Below, in pieces: positions 9,644 through 19,760 of a stretch of 64,000 nt of DNA. This stretch comes from Candidatus Latescibacterota bacterium. Lineage in GTDB: Bacteria; JAAXHH01. Where the stretch lies: assembly GCA_022821085.1 (NCBI GenBank), contig JAJEEG010000006.1, forward strand, positions 2,790,001-2,854,000, in the 5' to 3' direction. Below the pieces are notes generated by a model, which was given only the letters and a program-made list of their open reading frames with translations, was not told the DNA's origin and did not search any database. A program made the position numbers and the translations under genes. How positions within the stretch are numbered: position 1 is the first letter of the stretch; each line of letters begins with the position of its first letter.

Positions 9644-9853
9644 ATGGCACAACCCGTTTGCCGGTACCTGAGAACGAAATCGTTCTACACGGCGGAGAAG
9701 AACGACACGACCCTTACCGAAGAGAAACCCGGCCGCTCGTTCTGGTGCGTCCGTTCCGTGTCGGGCATCGGTCCCGATGACAAGGTCGTGGGACCTGCCG
9801 AATGCGACGCCCACCGCACCTGCTTCGAAACCGTCGACGTGCGTTTCGTATAA
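9644..9853 (+). CDS. Small cysteine-containing protein, function unknown
   Basis: 69 residues opening [15 protein letters not shown], with cysteines in PVCRY, FWCVR, ECDA and RTCFE. The four spaced cysteines suggest a small metal- or cluster-binding fold, but I cannot name a family. The gene has a good AAGGAG site 6 bases before its ATG and ends 13 bases before the fumarase start. It therefore looks like a genuine gene between the molybdoenzyme operon and fumarase. It has no signal peptide or membrane segment. Confidence 0.7.
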   Translation: MAQPVCRYLRTKSFYTAEKNDTTLTEEKPGRSFWCVRSVSGIGPDDKVVGPAECDAHRTCFETVDVRFV

Positions 9854-9866
9854 GGAGACGACCGGC

Positions 9867-11489
<1,623 letters not shown>

Positions 11490-11519
11490 GTTCAGGAATT
11501 GGCGCGCCGGCCGCGGCAG

Positions 11520-13310
11520 CTATTCGGCAAGTTCCAACTCCAGGTGGGTTTCGGGCATTCGGCCGTCCACCAGGACCAGCGGTTGCCACGTCCACGTGGC
11601 CTGCCAGCGATGGCCGCGCTGGTCGATCACCTGTCGGCGCAGCAGGCTGATCCGCCATACGTCTCCCGGTGCGGGGGCGCCGGACGGTCCATCGGCCAGC
11701 CATTTCAAGCCTGCCCACGGCAGGGCCAGTTCCACGGTCCAACCCCGATCGACCCGGTCCCTTCTGCCTGGTTCGCCGTCCACGCACGCCCCGACCCGCA
11801 ACCCGGGCATGCGCCAGTCCGAGAAGGCCCAGCGCATGGCGCTTATGTCGGTCCTGGTGTGGCCGCCCAACACCTCGGGCCGGTGGACCGCCAGATCGAA
11901 TTCCGGCACGTGGAACCGGTCGTCGTCCCGGTGGGCTTCCTTCCAGATGTAGCACATTTCTGAGGTGGCACCCAGCGGATTCACGGCCAGGTCGTAATAC
12001 GCGCCGGGACCGGTGACGAGCACACCCACGTGACTGTCCTCCCGTACCTCGTGGGCGGATTCTTCCTGGGTGGCCTGAATGTCGCGGTCCTCCAGCCAGC
12101 ACCCGATGTAGAGACCCTCGTCGTCCCAGGCCATGGCCGCCGTGGTATCGAACAGGGCCCGGGCGCCCGTGTGATCGCTGAACGGTGGAGATCGCTCCGC
12201 CAGCGCCCACGTTTCCTCGCCCAGATCGCCGTCCACGACCAGGTCGCCCCGCGTCCTCCGGCACCGGTATCGTAAGGTCCGGCTGGCCGGCCCGGACTGC
12301 CCGACCTGTACGGCCTGCCTTGCCTGCTCGGTCTCTTCGGCCCGCTCAGTCTGTTCGGTCCGGGTTGCAGCCGCGGGTTGCGCACTGCCGATCACCCCGT
12401 CCGGCGCCACGCGATTAACCGGATCGTCACTCGTCACCTGTGGTTCGCCGCTCGTCGCCCGCGGCTTGCCGCTCGTCGCTGGCGGCTCGCTTTCACCCAC
12501 CGCTTTCTCGGAGAAATGGATCACGCTGAAACGATCGGGGATGTGCGAATCGTAGATCCCGTGGGTGTTCCAGGCCCATCCCGGACACGTCCTGAAACCG
12601 CCTTCGTCGATCCACTGGAACCGCGAGAAATCCATGCGCCAGATATCCCCTTCCCGCGCCGGCAGCGAACGCCCGTCCGCGAGATGCTTCAGGCCCTGCC
12701 AGGGGAAGGCGATCTCGGCCGTCCAGCCCCGGTCACGGTCGGCCGGGTCGTTGATGGTGCCGTCCACGCGCACCGCCCACTTCAAACCCGGCATGTCCCA
12801 TTCGCGGAATGCCCAGCGGCGTCCGCGCGGATGGGCGTGGCCGGTCTTGATTCCCCCGAGCGTATCCACCAGGTCGGTGCCCTGCAGGTCGAATTCGGGA
12901 TATGCGCCGAATCCGGCCTCCACGTAGGCGTTCTGCCATACGTAGAACCGTTCCATGATCGTGCCCAGGGGGTTCAGTTCGAATTCGTAGTAAGTGTCCT
13001 TTCCGGCAATGAACACCTCCACGTCGTTCTCCTCGCAGATCATGGAATCGCGTTTCGTGTACGTCGCCCGCACGTCGGGGTCCTCGACCCAGAAGCCCAC
13101 GTACAAGTAGTCGTCGTCCCAGAGCACCGCGGCCCGCGTGTCGAACAGCCCCGGCCTGCCCGGCTCCTCCAGGTCCTCGAAGCGCGGCGAACGGACCGCG
13201 TGCTGCCACGAAGCCTCGTCGAGCTGCCCGTCCACCACGATGGGACCGATGGTCCGGCACGCGGTGTAGTGCTTTAGTCCTTCTTCCGAATAGCCCCAGT
13301 CACTGGTCAT
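11520..13310 (-). CDS. Tandem CBM9-like domain protein
   Basis: 596 residues with two copies of the same beta-sandwich. Copy 1 (about 15-280) reads IVVDGQLDEASW, AAVLWDDDYLYVGFWVEDPDV, NDVEVFIAGKDTYYEFELNP and WTAEIAFPWQGLKHLADG. Copy 2 (about 340-590) repeats these as LVVDGDLGEETW, AAMAWDDEGLYIGCWLEDRDI, SHVGVLVTGPGAYYDLAVNP and WTVELALPWAGLKWLADG. The linker (about 283-345) is low-complexity, with ATSG-type repeats followed by a Glu/Gln/Arg-rich stretch. No export signal is seen. The family is carbohydrate-associated; the ligand is unknown. GGAG lies 9 bases before the ATG at 13310. The gene stands convergent to fumarase, with 30 bases between. Confidence 0.8.
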   Translation of the reverse strand: MTSDWGYSEEGLKHYTACRTIGPIVVDGQLDEASWQHAVRSPRFEDLEEPGRPGLFDTRAAVLWDDDYLYVGFWVEDPDVRATYTKRDSMICEENDVEVFIAGKDTYYEFELNPLGTIMERFYVWQNAYVEAGFGAYPEFDLQGTDLVDTLGGIKTGHAHPRGRRWAFREWDMPGLKWAVRVDGTINDPADRDRGWTAEIAFPWQGLKHLADGRSLPAREGDIWRMDFSRFQWIDEGGFRTCPGWAWNTHGIYDSHIPDRFSVIHFSEKAVGESEPPATSGKPRATSGEPQVTSDDPVNRVAPDGVIGSAQPAAATRTEQTERAEETEQARQAVQVGQSGPASRTLRYRCRRTRGDLVVDGDLGEETWALAERSPPFSDHTGARALFDTTAAMAWDDEGLYIGCWLEDRDIQATQEESAHEVREDSHVGVLVTGPGAYYDLAVNPLGATSEMCYIWKEAHRDDDRFHVPEFDLAVHRPEVLGGHTRTDISAMRWAFSDWRMPGLRVGACVDGEPGRRDRVDRGWTVELALPWAGLKWLADGPSGAPAPGDVWRISLLRRQVIDQRGHRWQATWTWQPLVLVDGRMPETHLELELAE

Positions 13311-13362
13311 GCGTTTGATCTCCAGAGTGTTCTAATCCATATTCCCCGTACACTTCGGCCGC

Positions 13363-14406
13363 CTATTCCGCCCACGGTACTTCCAGCCTGAATTTCTCCG
13401 CGACCTCAATGAGTTTGTCCCGGGTGCCGTCAGGCAGGGGGACCCCGTGCTCGATGCGCTCCCGGTGGACGCGTTCCTCCGGTTCGCCGGGTACGAAGAG
13501 TTCGTCCACCCCTTCGACACGCGGCAGGCCCTTCATGGCCGTGACGAGCTCATCGATCTGCGTGCGGTATGTGTCCGGATCGGTGAACGCCGCGATATCG
13601 ATGGCGCCGATGAAGCTGTTCTGCACGCCGGGCCTGGCGCCGGGTCCCGTGATGGCGGCCGTCAACAGGGGATTGCCGACCATCAGGCTCGACAGGCACT
13701 CGAAGATGAGGGCCAGTCCATAGCCCTTGTAGCCGGCCGCGGGCTGCAGGAAACGGGCCTTACGGGGATCCGTCGTCGGATGTCCGTCTCCGTCCAGCGC
13801 CCACGTGTCGGGAATGGACTCGCCCCGGTCCACGGCCACGTCCAGCTTGCCGAAGGCGGCCACGCTCGTGGCCATATCCAGGGAAACGGTACGGCCGTCA
13901 CTTCCCGGTACGGCAATGGCGATCGGACTGTTGTGTACCCCCGGCGCCCGTGCGCCCGGAGGCGCCATGTTCGGGGGATTGCAGACGGACGCGATGCCGG
14001 CCATGTTCTCCCGGGCGGCCATCTGCGCGTAGTAGGCCATGGCGCCCTGGTGGGTCGTGTTGCGGATCAGCACCCATCCGATGCCCGCCCCGCGGGCCTT
14101 CTCGACGGCCAGCTTCATGGCGTAGGTCGTCACCACCGGTCCGAAGGCGCGGTCGGCCTCGATGAGCATCGTGGCGGGCGTCTCCCGTTCGATCCGGATG
14201 TCCGGGCGAGGATTGTAGTGCCCGGCTTCCACCGAATGGACATATCCGCTGACCCGCTGGACACCGTGGGAGTCCACTCCCCGCAGGTTCGCCCATACCA
14301 GCACTTCGGCTTCGATGGCCGCGTCTGCAGGTGGTAGTCCGGCCTTTTCGAAGACCGCCGCCGTGAAAGCCTGTAGTTTCTTCCCATCCACGCGGATATC
14401 CGCCAT
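13363..14406 (-). CDS. Ldh-family (malate/L-lactate-type) NAD(P)-dependent dehydrogenase
   Basis: 347-residue oxidoreductase of the malate/L-lactate dehydrogenase type that is unrelated to classical LDH/MDH and also includes ureidoglycolate, sulfolactate and delta1-piperideine-2-carboxylate enzymes. Landmarks: NLRGVDSHGVQRV (catalytic His, about 43-55), GIGWVLIRNTTHQGAMAYY, GVHNSPIAIAVPG, and KGYGLALIFECLSSL. The start at 14406 is chosen because AAAAGGAG lies directly upstream and the helix LQAFTAAVFEKAGLPP follows; the longer frame to 14595 has no supporting site. Which 2-hydroxyacid is used cannot be decided from this sequence. Confidence 0.9.
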   Translation of the reverse strand: MADIRVDGKKLQAFTAAVFEKAGLPPADAAIEAEVLVWANLRGVDSHGVQRVSGYVHSVEAGHYNPRPDIRIERETPATMLIEADRAFGPVVTTYAMKLAVEKARGAGIGWVLIRNTTHQGAMAYYAQMAARENMAGIASVCNPPNMAPPGARAPGVHNSPIAIAVPGSDGRTVSLDMATSVAAFGKLDVAVDRGESIPDTWALDGDGHPTTDPRKARFLQPAAGYKGYGLALIFECLSSLMVGNPLLTAAITGPGARPGVQNSFIGAIDIAAFTDPDTYRTQIDELVTAMKGLPRVEGVDELFVPGEPEERVHRERIEHGVPLPDGTRDKLIEVAEKFRLEVPWAE

Positions 14407-14588
14407 GAGACTCCTTTTCGATCGGTGTCCACGCAACCACCTGGGTATCATCAGACTGCCGTAAGATAGAAGGACGCATCGCGCCACGCCAGAGGTTACT
14501 TTCCGGTTCGATATCCGGCCGGTCGCTATCCGGAACGGCGTTGAATCGGAGCGTGGGCGGCCGGGGCGTCCCACCACTATCTTCATCG

Positions 14589-14617
14589 TTGACAAAGCCC
14601 GCGATGGTCGGTAAAGT
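14589..14617 (+). promoter_or_regulatory. Sigma70-type promoter for yggT-tsaB-rimI
   Basis: TTGACA at 14589-14594, 17-base spacer, TAAAGT at 14612-14617. It lies 48 bases upstream of the yggT start in the divergent gap between the Ldh-family gene and yggT. The rest of the 258-base gap shows no coding sequence. Confidence 0.6.
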
Positions 14618-14664
14618 TCCCATGCATTTGGAGCGCAACGATATTCGTCAGATACGCCATTACC

Positions 14665-14913
14665 ATGATCCTGATCCAGATACTTCGGATATACCTGGTC
14701 CTCATCATCGTCCGCGCGGTCATGACCTGGTTCAATCCGGACCCGGCCTCGCCGCTCGTACGTTTTCTGACGTGGCTCACGGAGCCGGTCCTGTTGCCGT
14801 TCAGGCGGATCATTCCACCCATCCCTGTGCCGAAGACGAACGTTCGTATCGACCTTTCCCCGGTCTTCGTGCTGTTGATCGGCGGCTGGCTGTTGACCAA
14901 GCTGCGTTACTGA
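14665..14913 (+). CDS. YggT-family integral membrane protein
   Basis: 82 residues with two hydrophobic segments (about 2-20 and 62-78) separated by the family signature PASPLVRFLTWLTEPVLLPFRRIIPP. YggT proteins are small inner-membrane proteins, often beside proC or division genes; a role in osmotic adaptation or cell shape has been proposed, but the biochemistry is unsettled. No strong ribosome site precedes the ATG. The next gene, tsaB, begins 22 bases downstream, so the three genes are likely one transcript. Confidence 0.88.
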   Translation: MILIQILRIYLVLIIVRAVMTWFNPDPASPLVRFLTWLTEPVLLPFRRIIPPIPVPKTNVRIDLSPVFVLLIGGWLLTKLRY

Positions 14914-14935
14914 CCATGATGGAGATTAACCGAAC

Positions 14936-15697
14936 ATGATCGTCGTGGGACTCGAGACTTCATCCACGATCGCCGGGATCGCCGTGATCCGGGACCGCCA
15001 GGTGATGGCCGAAGCGTCGCAGGAGTTGGGCGGCGTGCACGCCGAGAAGCTGCCCGGTATGCTGGAACGTATCATGGACGACCTGGACGTGCAGTGGTCG
15101 GAAGTGGAAGGATTCGCGATCTCCATCGGACCCGGATCGTATACCGGGCTGCGGGTGGGATTGAGCCTGGTCAAGGGCCTTGCCTACGTGACGAAGCGGC
15201 CGGTCGCCGCCGTGCCCACGCTCGACGCAATCGCCTTCCAGGTGCCCTGCTGCGGGTATCCCGTCCACGTGCTGACCGACGCCCGCAGGGGCCAGGTCTA
15301 CGAAGCCCGATACGATACGTCCGGCGGCCGGCCTGAGCGGCAAACCGAATACCGCGTGGGCCTTCTCGAAGACGTGTTGGCATCCATCGGGGACAAGGTG
15401 TTGCTCGTCGGCAGCGGTGTCGACGCGTACCGTCCGGACATCGTCTCCGTTCTCGGTGATCGGGCCTGCTTCCCGCCCGCAGGCGCGGGACGGCTGTTGG
15501 CCTCCTCGACCGCGTTTCTCGGCCTGGACCGCCTCAAGCGGGGCGAGCAGTCCGACCTGTACGCGCTCGAACCGCTGTACCTGCGCAAAGCCGACTTCGC
15601 CAGGCAGCCGCCGTCCCGGCTCGAACGGACAGCGCAGACAGGGGCAACTCCTGGCCCGCCCGATCCGACTGGCCGGCTCGAAACCTCCTCTGAATGA
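14936..15697 (+). CDS. tsaB: tRNA threonylcarbamoyladenosine biosynthesis protein TsaB
   Basis: Non-catalytic partner of TsaD in forming the t6A37 modification of ANN-decoding tRNAs. 253 residues with the actin-like fold: GLETSSTIAGIAVI at the N-terminus, GGVHAEKLPGMLERI, and the diagnostic SIGPGSYTGLRVGLSLVKGLAY (about 64-85). As usual for TsaB, the TsaD metal-binding histidines are absent. The C-terminal 25 residues or so (RTAQTGATPGPPDPTGR) are a Pro/Thr-rich tail beyond the fold. rimI follows after 3 bases, a very common pairing. Confidence 0.95.
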   Translation: MIVVGLETSSTIAGIAVIRDRQVMAEASQELGGVHAEKLPGMLERIMDDLDVQWSEVEGFAISIGPGSYTGLRVGLSLVKGLAYVTKRPVAAVPTLDAIAFQVPCCGYPVHVLTDARRGQVYEARYDTSGGRPERQTEYRVGLLEDVLASIGDKVLLVGSGVDAYRPDIVSVLGDRACFPPAGAGRLLASSTAFLGLDRLKRGEQSDLYALEPLYLRKADFARQPPSRLERTAQTGATPGPPDPTGRLETSSE

Positions 15698-15700
15698 CCC

Positions 15701-16153
15701 ATGGCCGAGGCGCACCCCTTCGTCATTCGGGAAATGGACCGTTCACACATCCCCCAGGTCCTGGAAATCGAACAGGCGTGCTATCCGGCGCCCTGGTCCG
15801 AATCCGCCTTTCATCATGAAATGACGTCGGGGAATTCCGTCGCCCTGGTCGCGATGGACGGGGAGTCGGTCGCGGGTTTCCTGGTGGGGTGGATCGCTGC
15901 CGACCAGGTGCACGTCGCCAACATTGCCGTGGCGGCCGGGTATCGGCGCCGAGGTGTCGGAATCGGGATGATGCTGCGGCTTCTCGAGGAGGCGGTCCGA
16001 CGGGAGTGCACTTCCTCCAGCCTGGAAGTGCGCGAGTCGAACCTGGCAGCACGGTCGATGTACAGCCGGTTGGGATACCACGCGGTAGCCCTGAGGAAGT
16101 CGTACTATTCGAATCCTGCCGAAGACGCCGTGGTCATGGTGAAATCGTTGTGA
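15701..16153 (+). CDS. rimI: Ribosomal protein S18 alanine N-acetyltransferase
   Basis: GNAT enzyme of 150 residues that acetylates the N-terminal alanine of ribosomal protein S18 with acetyl-CoA. Motifs: MDRSHIPQVLEIEQACYPAPWSES at the front, VANIAVAAGYRRRGVGIGMM (acetyl-CoA pyrophosphate loop R-R-x-G-V-G, about 68-87), and EVRESNLAARSMYSRLGYHAVALRKSYY near the end. It sits directly behind tsaB, the conserved context for rimI, and ends the plus-strand operon. Confidence 0.93.
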   Translation: MAEAHPFVIREMDRSHIPQVLEIEQACYPAPWSESAFHHEMTSGNSVALVAMDGESVAGFLVGWIAADQVHVANIAVAAGYRRRGVGIGMMLRLLEEAVRRECTSSSLEVRESNLAARSMYSRLGYHAVALRKSYYSNPAEDAVVMVKSL

Positions 16154-16189
16154 GATTTGTTTTAACACATTCGAACTTGCCAGAACTGC

Positions 16190-16324
16190 TGTCAAATAAC
16201 TTGTCAAATAAGGTTGAATTACCTGTCAAAACAGTTTAACCGATTTTCATAAGTATCTATATAACATACGTTTGAAGAAATCCGACTCGTTGTCATACAA
16301 CGCGTCGAATAACGTGTCAAACAA
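16190..16324. repeat. AT-rich spacer with repeated TGTCAAA motifs
   Basis: The 239-base convergent gap 16154-16392 is conspicuously AT-rich for this genome. It contains TGTCAAA or near versions at 16190, 16202, 16224, 16291 (TGTCATA) and 16315. A 20-base unit at 16191 (GTCAAATAACTTGTCAAATA) recurs imperfectly about 112 bases on, beginning near 16303 (GTCGAATAACGTGTCAAACA). No coding sequence is seen. It could be decayed repeats or a binding region. Confidence 0.6.
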
Positions 16325-16392
16325 CCCTTTTAATATGGACGGATTCTTGGTTGATGGATTGCATGTCTGGATCGTTAAACACGACCCGAGTG

Positions 16393-17601
16393 CTATCGAA
16401 AAGCACTGACCCCACCCTCCACCAGCTTCTCCAGCACGGCGGACGCGGATCGCCCGATCTGTTCCGTGGAAGCGTGGTCGCGGAAGACGCGGCTGCCGCC
16501 CCCGGCGATCCTGCGTAGCAGTTCGCGGTCCCCGTGCAGCCGGCGGATGGCTTCGGCGAGCGCTTCCGGGTCTCCGCGCCTGCACAGCACGGCACTTTCC
16601 CCGTCAGTCAACAATTCCCTGATGGCAGGTGAGTCCGCCGTGATGACCGCCTGGCCCGCCGAGAGGGCCACGAACACTTTGCCCGGTATCACGCGGACCG
16701 CTTTGTCCGACGTACCGAAAATCCCGAGGCACACGCCCCATCCCTGCAGGAACCGGTGCAACTGCTCGTAGGGAATCCAGTCCATGAAGCGCACGTTCTC
16801 CAGGTTCAATCTCCGCGCGGATTCGTGAATTTCATCGGTCAGTTGACCCGACCCGACGAAGTGAAAGACGATATCCGGTACGTCCTTCAGGCGGTTCGCC
16901 GCTTCCAGCATGAACGGCAAGCCGTGAAGCGGTATGAATTTGCCGACGAATAGTACCCTGAAGGGCGTATCCTCCGAGGGTGCGTCCGGCCCCTCCTTCG
17001 TGGCCGCGACCTCCCGCAGGTCCGGGCCAGCTGCCTCGGCCGGTTCCACGGCGCCGACAAAAACCCGGGCAAACCGCTTCCGGGGCAGGCCGAATTCCTG
17101 CACGAAGTAGTCTATGTGGGCTTCCGTGTCGAGCAGCACGAGGTCGGCCTTCGCGCAGGTCTGCCGGTCCAGCCAGCGCAGAAAGCGGCTCATGACCGAG
17201 CCTTCCGCGATGGACCGGCGATCATCGACGAGGGTGTCGTAGAGAGAGATCAGCGGACTGAAGACGAGGGGCCGACGCGGAAACCGGGTGAGCAACCAGG
17301 CCAGCGGCATATCGAAATGACCGATGTATCCGACCAGCATGACCTCGTATCGGCCGACCGTGAAGACATACTTGAGCAAAAGCCGGAGGCAGGCCAGCTT
17401 CAGTTCGACCGCACGCAGGACGAGTGAGAACGGACTCAGGTACCGTCCGGTCTTGTCGCGTTCCTTCTCCCAGAGGGGCACATGGCACTCCAGCACCTGC
17501 CAGCCGGCCCGCTTCAGGCCCTCGGCGAGCGTCCGGTTCCTCGGGTAGTCGCGTTCGTAGGTGCCGAAGAAGCAAATCCGGCCGCGCGGGGTGGGTGTCA
17601 T
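16393..17601 (-). CDS. Glycosyltransferase family 4-type
   Basis: 402-residue GT-B-fold retaining glycosyltransferase, last gene of the minus-strand glycan cluster. The C-terminal domain shows FRVLFVGKFIPLHGLPFMLEAA (about 214-235), FHFVGSGQLTDEI, NVRFMDWIPYEQLHRFL and PGKVFVALSAGQAVITADSPAIRELL, matching the GT4 donor site with its E-x7-E-like region. The N-terminal domain (ICFFGTYERDYPRNRTLAEGLKRAGWQV) is the acceptor half. Sugar and acceptor are unknown. It begins 4 bases after the GT2 gene ends, so the two are likely co-translated. Confidence 0.85.
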   Translation of the reverse strand: MTPTPRGRICFFGTYERDYPRNRTLAEGLKRAGWQVLECHVPLWEKERDKTGRYLSPFSLVLRAVELKLACLRLLLKYVFTVGRYEVMLVGYIGHFDMPLAWLLTRFPRRPLVFSPLISLYDTLVDDRRSIAEGSVMSRFLRWLDRQTCAKADLVLLDTEAHIDYFVQEFGLPRKRFARVFVGAVEPAEAAGPDLREVAATKEGPDAPSEDTPFRVLFVGKFIPLHGLPFMLEAANRLKDVPDIVFHFVGSGQLTDEIHESARRLNLENVRFMDWIPYEQLHRFLQGWGVCLGIFGTSDKAVRVIPGKVFVALSAGQAVITADSPAIRELLTDGESAVLCRRGDPEALAEAIRRLHGDRELLRRIAGGGSRVFRDHASTEQIGRSASAVLEKLVEGGVSAFR

Positions 17602-17605
17602 GACC

Positions 17606-18529
17606 TCATCCCAGCCGCTCCCGGACGGCGTAGTCTTCCGTGCGCCGGGCCTGGTGGGCGATCATTTCGGCGATCAGCCCCATGGAGACCAGCTGGATGC
17701 CGAGGACCATGAGAAATACGGAGAACAGCAACAGGGGGCGGGTCCCGATACCGATGCCGGTCAGCCAGAGCCAGGTCAGGTAGAGCGCGATACCCACGCC
17801 GATGGCGAAGGACAACAGGCCGAAGGAGCCGAACAGGTGGAGCGGCCGGCGGGTGTAGTTCGACACGAAGTACACGGTCAGCAGGTCGAAGAACCCGTGG
17901 GTGAACCGTCCCAGGCCGAACTTGCTGCGGCCGTGCTTCCTGGGATGATGCAGCACCGGCGTTTCCGTCACGCGGAAACCGGCCCAGTGCGCCAGCACCG
18001 GCAGATAGCGGTGGAGTTCGCCGTAGACGGGAATGGTCTCCACGACGGTCCGGCGATAGGCTTTCAGCCCGCAGTTGAAATCGTGCAGCCGCAGGCCGCT
18101 GACGATCCCCGTGACCCGGTTGAACAGCTTCGACGGAATGCGCTTGGACAGCGGATCCTTCCGCGTTTTCTTCCAGCCGGACACCAGGTCGAAGCCCTCG
18201 TCCAGCAGGTCGACCATGGCGGGCACTTCCGCGGGATCGTCCTGCAGGTCTCCGTCCATGGTCACGACGACCTCGCCGCGGCTCTCTTCGAAGCCGACGG
18301 CCAGCGCCGCGGACTTCCCGTAGTTGCGGCGGAACCGGATGGCCCTCACCCGGTCGTCCTCCTCCCGGAGCTGGCGCAGTTCGTCGAAGGACCCATCCCG
18401 GCTTCCGTCGTCGATAAAGAGCACCTCGAAGGACTTCCCCGACGCCTCGAGGGCCGCCACGATCCGCCCGTGGAGCTCCCGCAGGCTCTCCGCCTCGTTG
18501 AACAGGGGAATCACGACGGTGATGTCCAT
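17606..18529 (-). CDS. Polyprenyl-phosphate glycosyltransferase (GT2, dolichol-phosphate-mannose-synthase-like)
   Basis: 307 residues. The GT-A domain has VVIPLFNEAESLRELHGRI, FIDDGSRDGSFDEL (metal/nucleotide Asp residues), RRNYGKSAALAVGFEESRGEVVVTMDGDLQDDP (DxD-like) and VSGWKKTRKDP. The C-terminus carries two membrane segments (about 215-240 and 250-280), as in ArnC/GtrB-type enzymes that load a sugar onto undecaprenyl phosphate. This product would be the donor for a lumen-side transferase such as the DUF2723 protein upstream. The start at 18529 is chosen for GGGAGGAG directly before it; the frame could extend to 18574, overlapping the upstream gene. Confidence 0.9.
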   Translation of the reverse strand: MDITVVIPLFNEAESLRELHGRIVAALEASGKSFEVLFIDDGSRDGSFDELRQLREEDDRVRAIRFRRNYGKSAALAVGFEESRGEVVVTMDGDLQDDPAEVPAMVDLLDEGFDLVSGWKKTRKDPLSKRIPSKLFNRVTGIVSGLRLHDFNCGLKAYRRTVVETIPVYGELHRYLPVLAHWAGFRVTETPVLHHPRKHGRSKFGLGRFTHGFFDLLTVYFVSNYTRRPLHLFGSFGLLSFAIGVGIALYLTWLWLTGIGIGTRPLLLFSVFLMVLGIQLVSMGLIAEMIAHQARRTEDYAVRERLG

Positions 18530-18563
18530 CTTCTCCTCCCGGTCTTTCGCAGTGGCCGGTTCG

Positions 18564-19733
18564 TCACGCGGCATCGGTGCTATTCCCCATGGAACGCCGG
18601 ATCACCTGCAACGTCTGCCGGGCCGTGTTCTCCCAGGTGTAACGCCTGCTTCTCGCCACGGCATTCCCGGCGAGCCGTTCACGTTCCTCCCGGTCGCGCA
18701 GCAGGCCGATCAACGCGCGCGCCATGGCCTCCCGGTCCCCAGGCGAGACCAGTACGCCCGTTTCCCCGTCGACCACGGCGTCCCGGAGTCCGGGCACCCG
18801 GGCCGCCACGACCGGCACGCCGCAGGCATTGGCCTCGATCACGGTGATGCCCCACCCTTCCTTGCTCGAGGGACAGGCCGCCACCTCTGCGCGGGTCAGC
18901 AGGCGCAGTTTTTCTTCCTCGGAAACGAAACCCGTGAACTGCACCGCGTCGTCCAGGCCCATGGAACGCGTCAGTGCCTCGAGCGCGCGACGCCGGTCGC
19001 CCGTGCCCACGATCACCAGGCGCGCACCGGGCACTTCCTCGCGGACGATCGCCATGGCCTGGATCAGGTGGTCCACGTTCTTGTACTTCTTGAGGCGGCC
19101 GAGGTAGATGACCAGGCCGGGTTCCCTCCGGTCTGGATCGGCGGGTGCATTCTTCTGGTCCGGTGCGGCCGTTGCACCCATGTTCCCGGCATCCAGAAAC
19201 CGGGCGTCCAACCCGTTGTGCACGACGCTGATCCGGTCCGCCGCGACCCCCATCCCGACGAGTTCGTCCCGGGTGCTTTCGGAGACTGCTTCGAAGTGGC
19301 AACGGCGGTACACCCGGGGAATCAACCGTTCCATGAAGTACAGGTAGGTCGCGAGCACCGGGTTGATCTCCCGGTAGAACGTGGTCCCGAATAGATGGTG
19401 CAGCAGGACCATCAGCGGGGGGCTGTTCAGAAACCAGGGCATCAGTGCCGGGATCTTGTTGATATCTTCGATGACGACGTCGAAGGACCGGCGAGCCAGG
19501 CGTCTTCGATAATACCAGGGCACGGTCAGGTTAAACGTCCATTTCCCGCCGTGGCGGATGACGTCGATACCGTCAATCTGCTCGGATTCCGCCGCGCCGG
19601 GGAACCGGCTGCAGAGCAGGGTGACCTCGTGCCCCCATGCTACGATCCGCGAGAAGGTCTCGTGCAGGTGTACTTCGGCGCCGCCCGCTTCCGGGTTGCG
19701 GATATCCCTCCAGTTTATGACCAGAATGCGCAT
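18564..19733 (-). CDS. Glycosyltransferase family 4-type
   Basis: 389-residue GT-B glycosyltransferase. Clear GT4 landmarks: NPEAGGAEVHLHETFSRIVAWGHEV (about 13-37), SESTRDELVGMGV, ISVVHNGLD (about 166-174), LVIYLGRLKKYKNVDHLIQAM, LVIVGTGDRRRALEAL, VQFTGFVSEEEKLRLL, and the EGWGITVIEANACGVPVVA donor-site segment with E-x7-E (about 292-310). Between NGLD and VIYLGR is a variable insert (DQKNAPADPDRREPG). It stands between the DUF2723 and GT2 genes, pointing to a shared envelope glycan or glycoprotein pathway. Confidence 0.9.
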   Translation of the reverse strand: MRILVINWRDIRNPEAGGAEVHLHETFSRIVAWGHEVTLLCSRFPGAAESEQIDGIDVIRHGGKWTFNLTVPWYYRRRLARRSFDVVIEDINKIPALMPWFLNSPPLMVLLHHLFGTTFYREINPVLATYLYFMERLIPRVYRRCHFEAVSESTRDELVGMGVAADRISVVHNGLDARFLDAGNMGATAAPDQKNAPADPDRREPGLVIYLGRLKKYKNVDHLIQAMAIVREEVPGARLVIVGTGDRRRALEALTRSMGLDDAVQFTGFVSEEEKLRLLTRAEVAACPSSKEGWGITVIEANACGVPVVAARVPGLRDAVVDGETGVLVSPGDREAMARALIGLLRDREERERLAGNAVARSRRYTWENTARQTLQVIRRSMGNSTDAA

Positions 19734-19760
19734 TGGACTGAACCGGTAGGCGGTCCGGCC

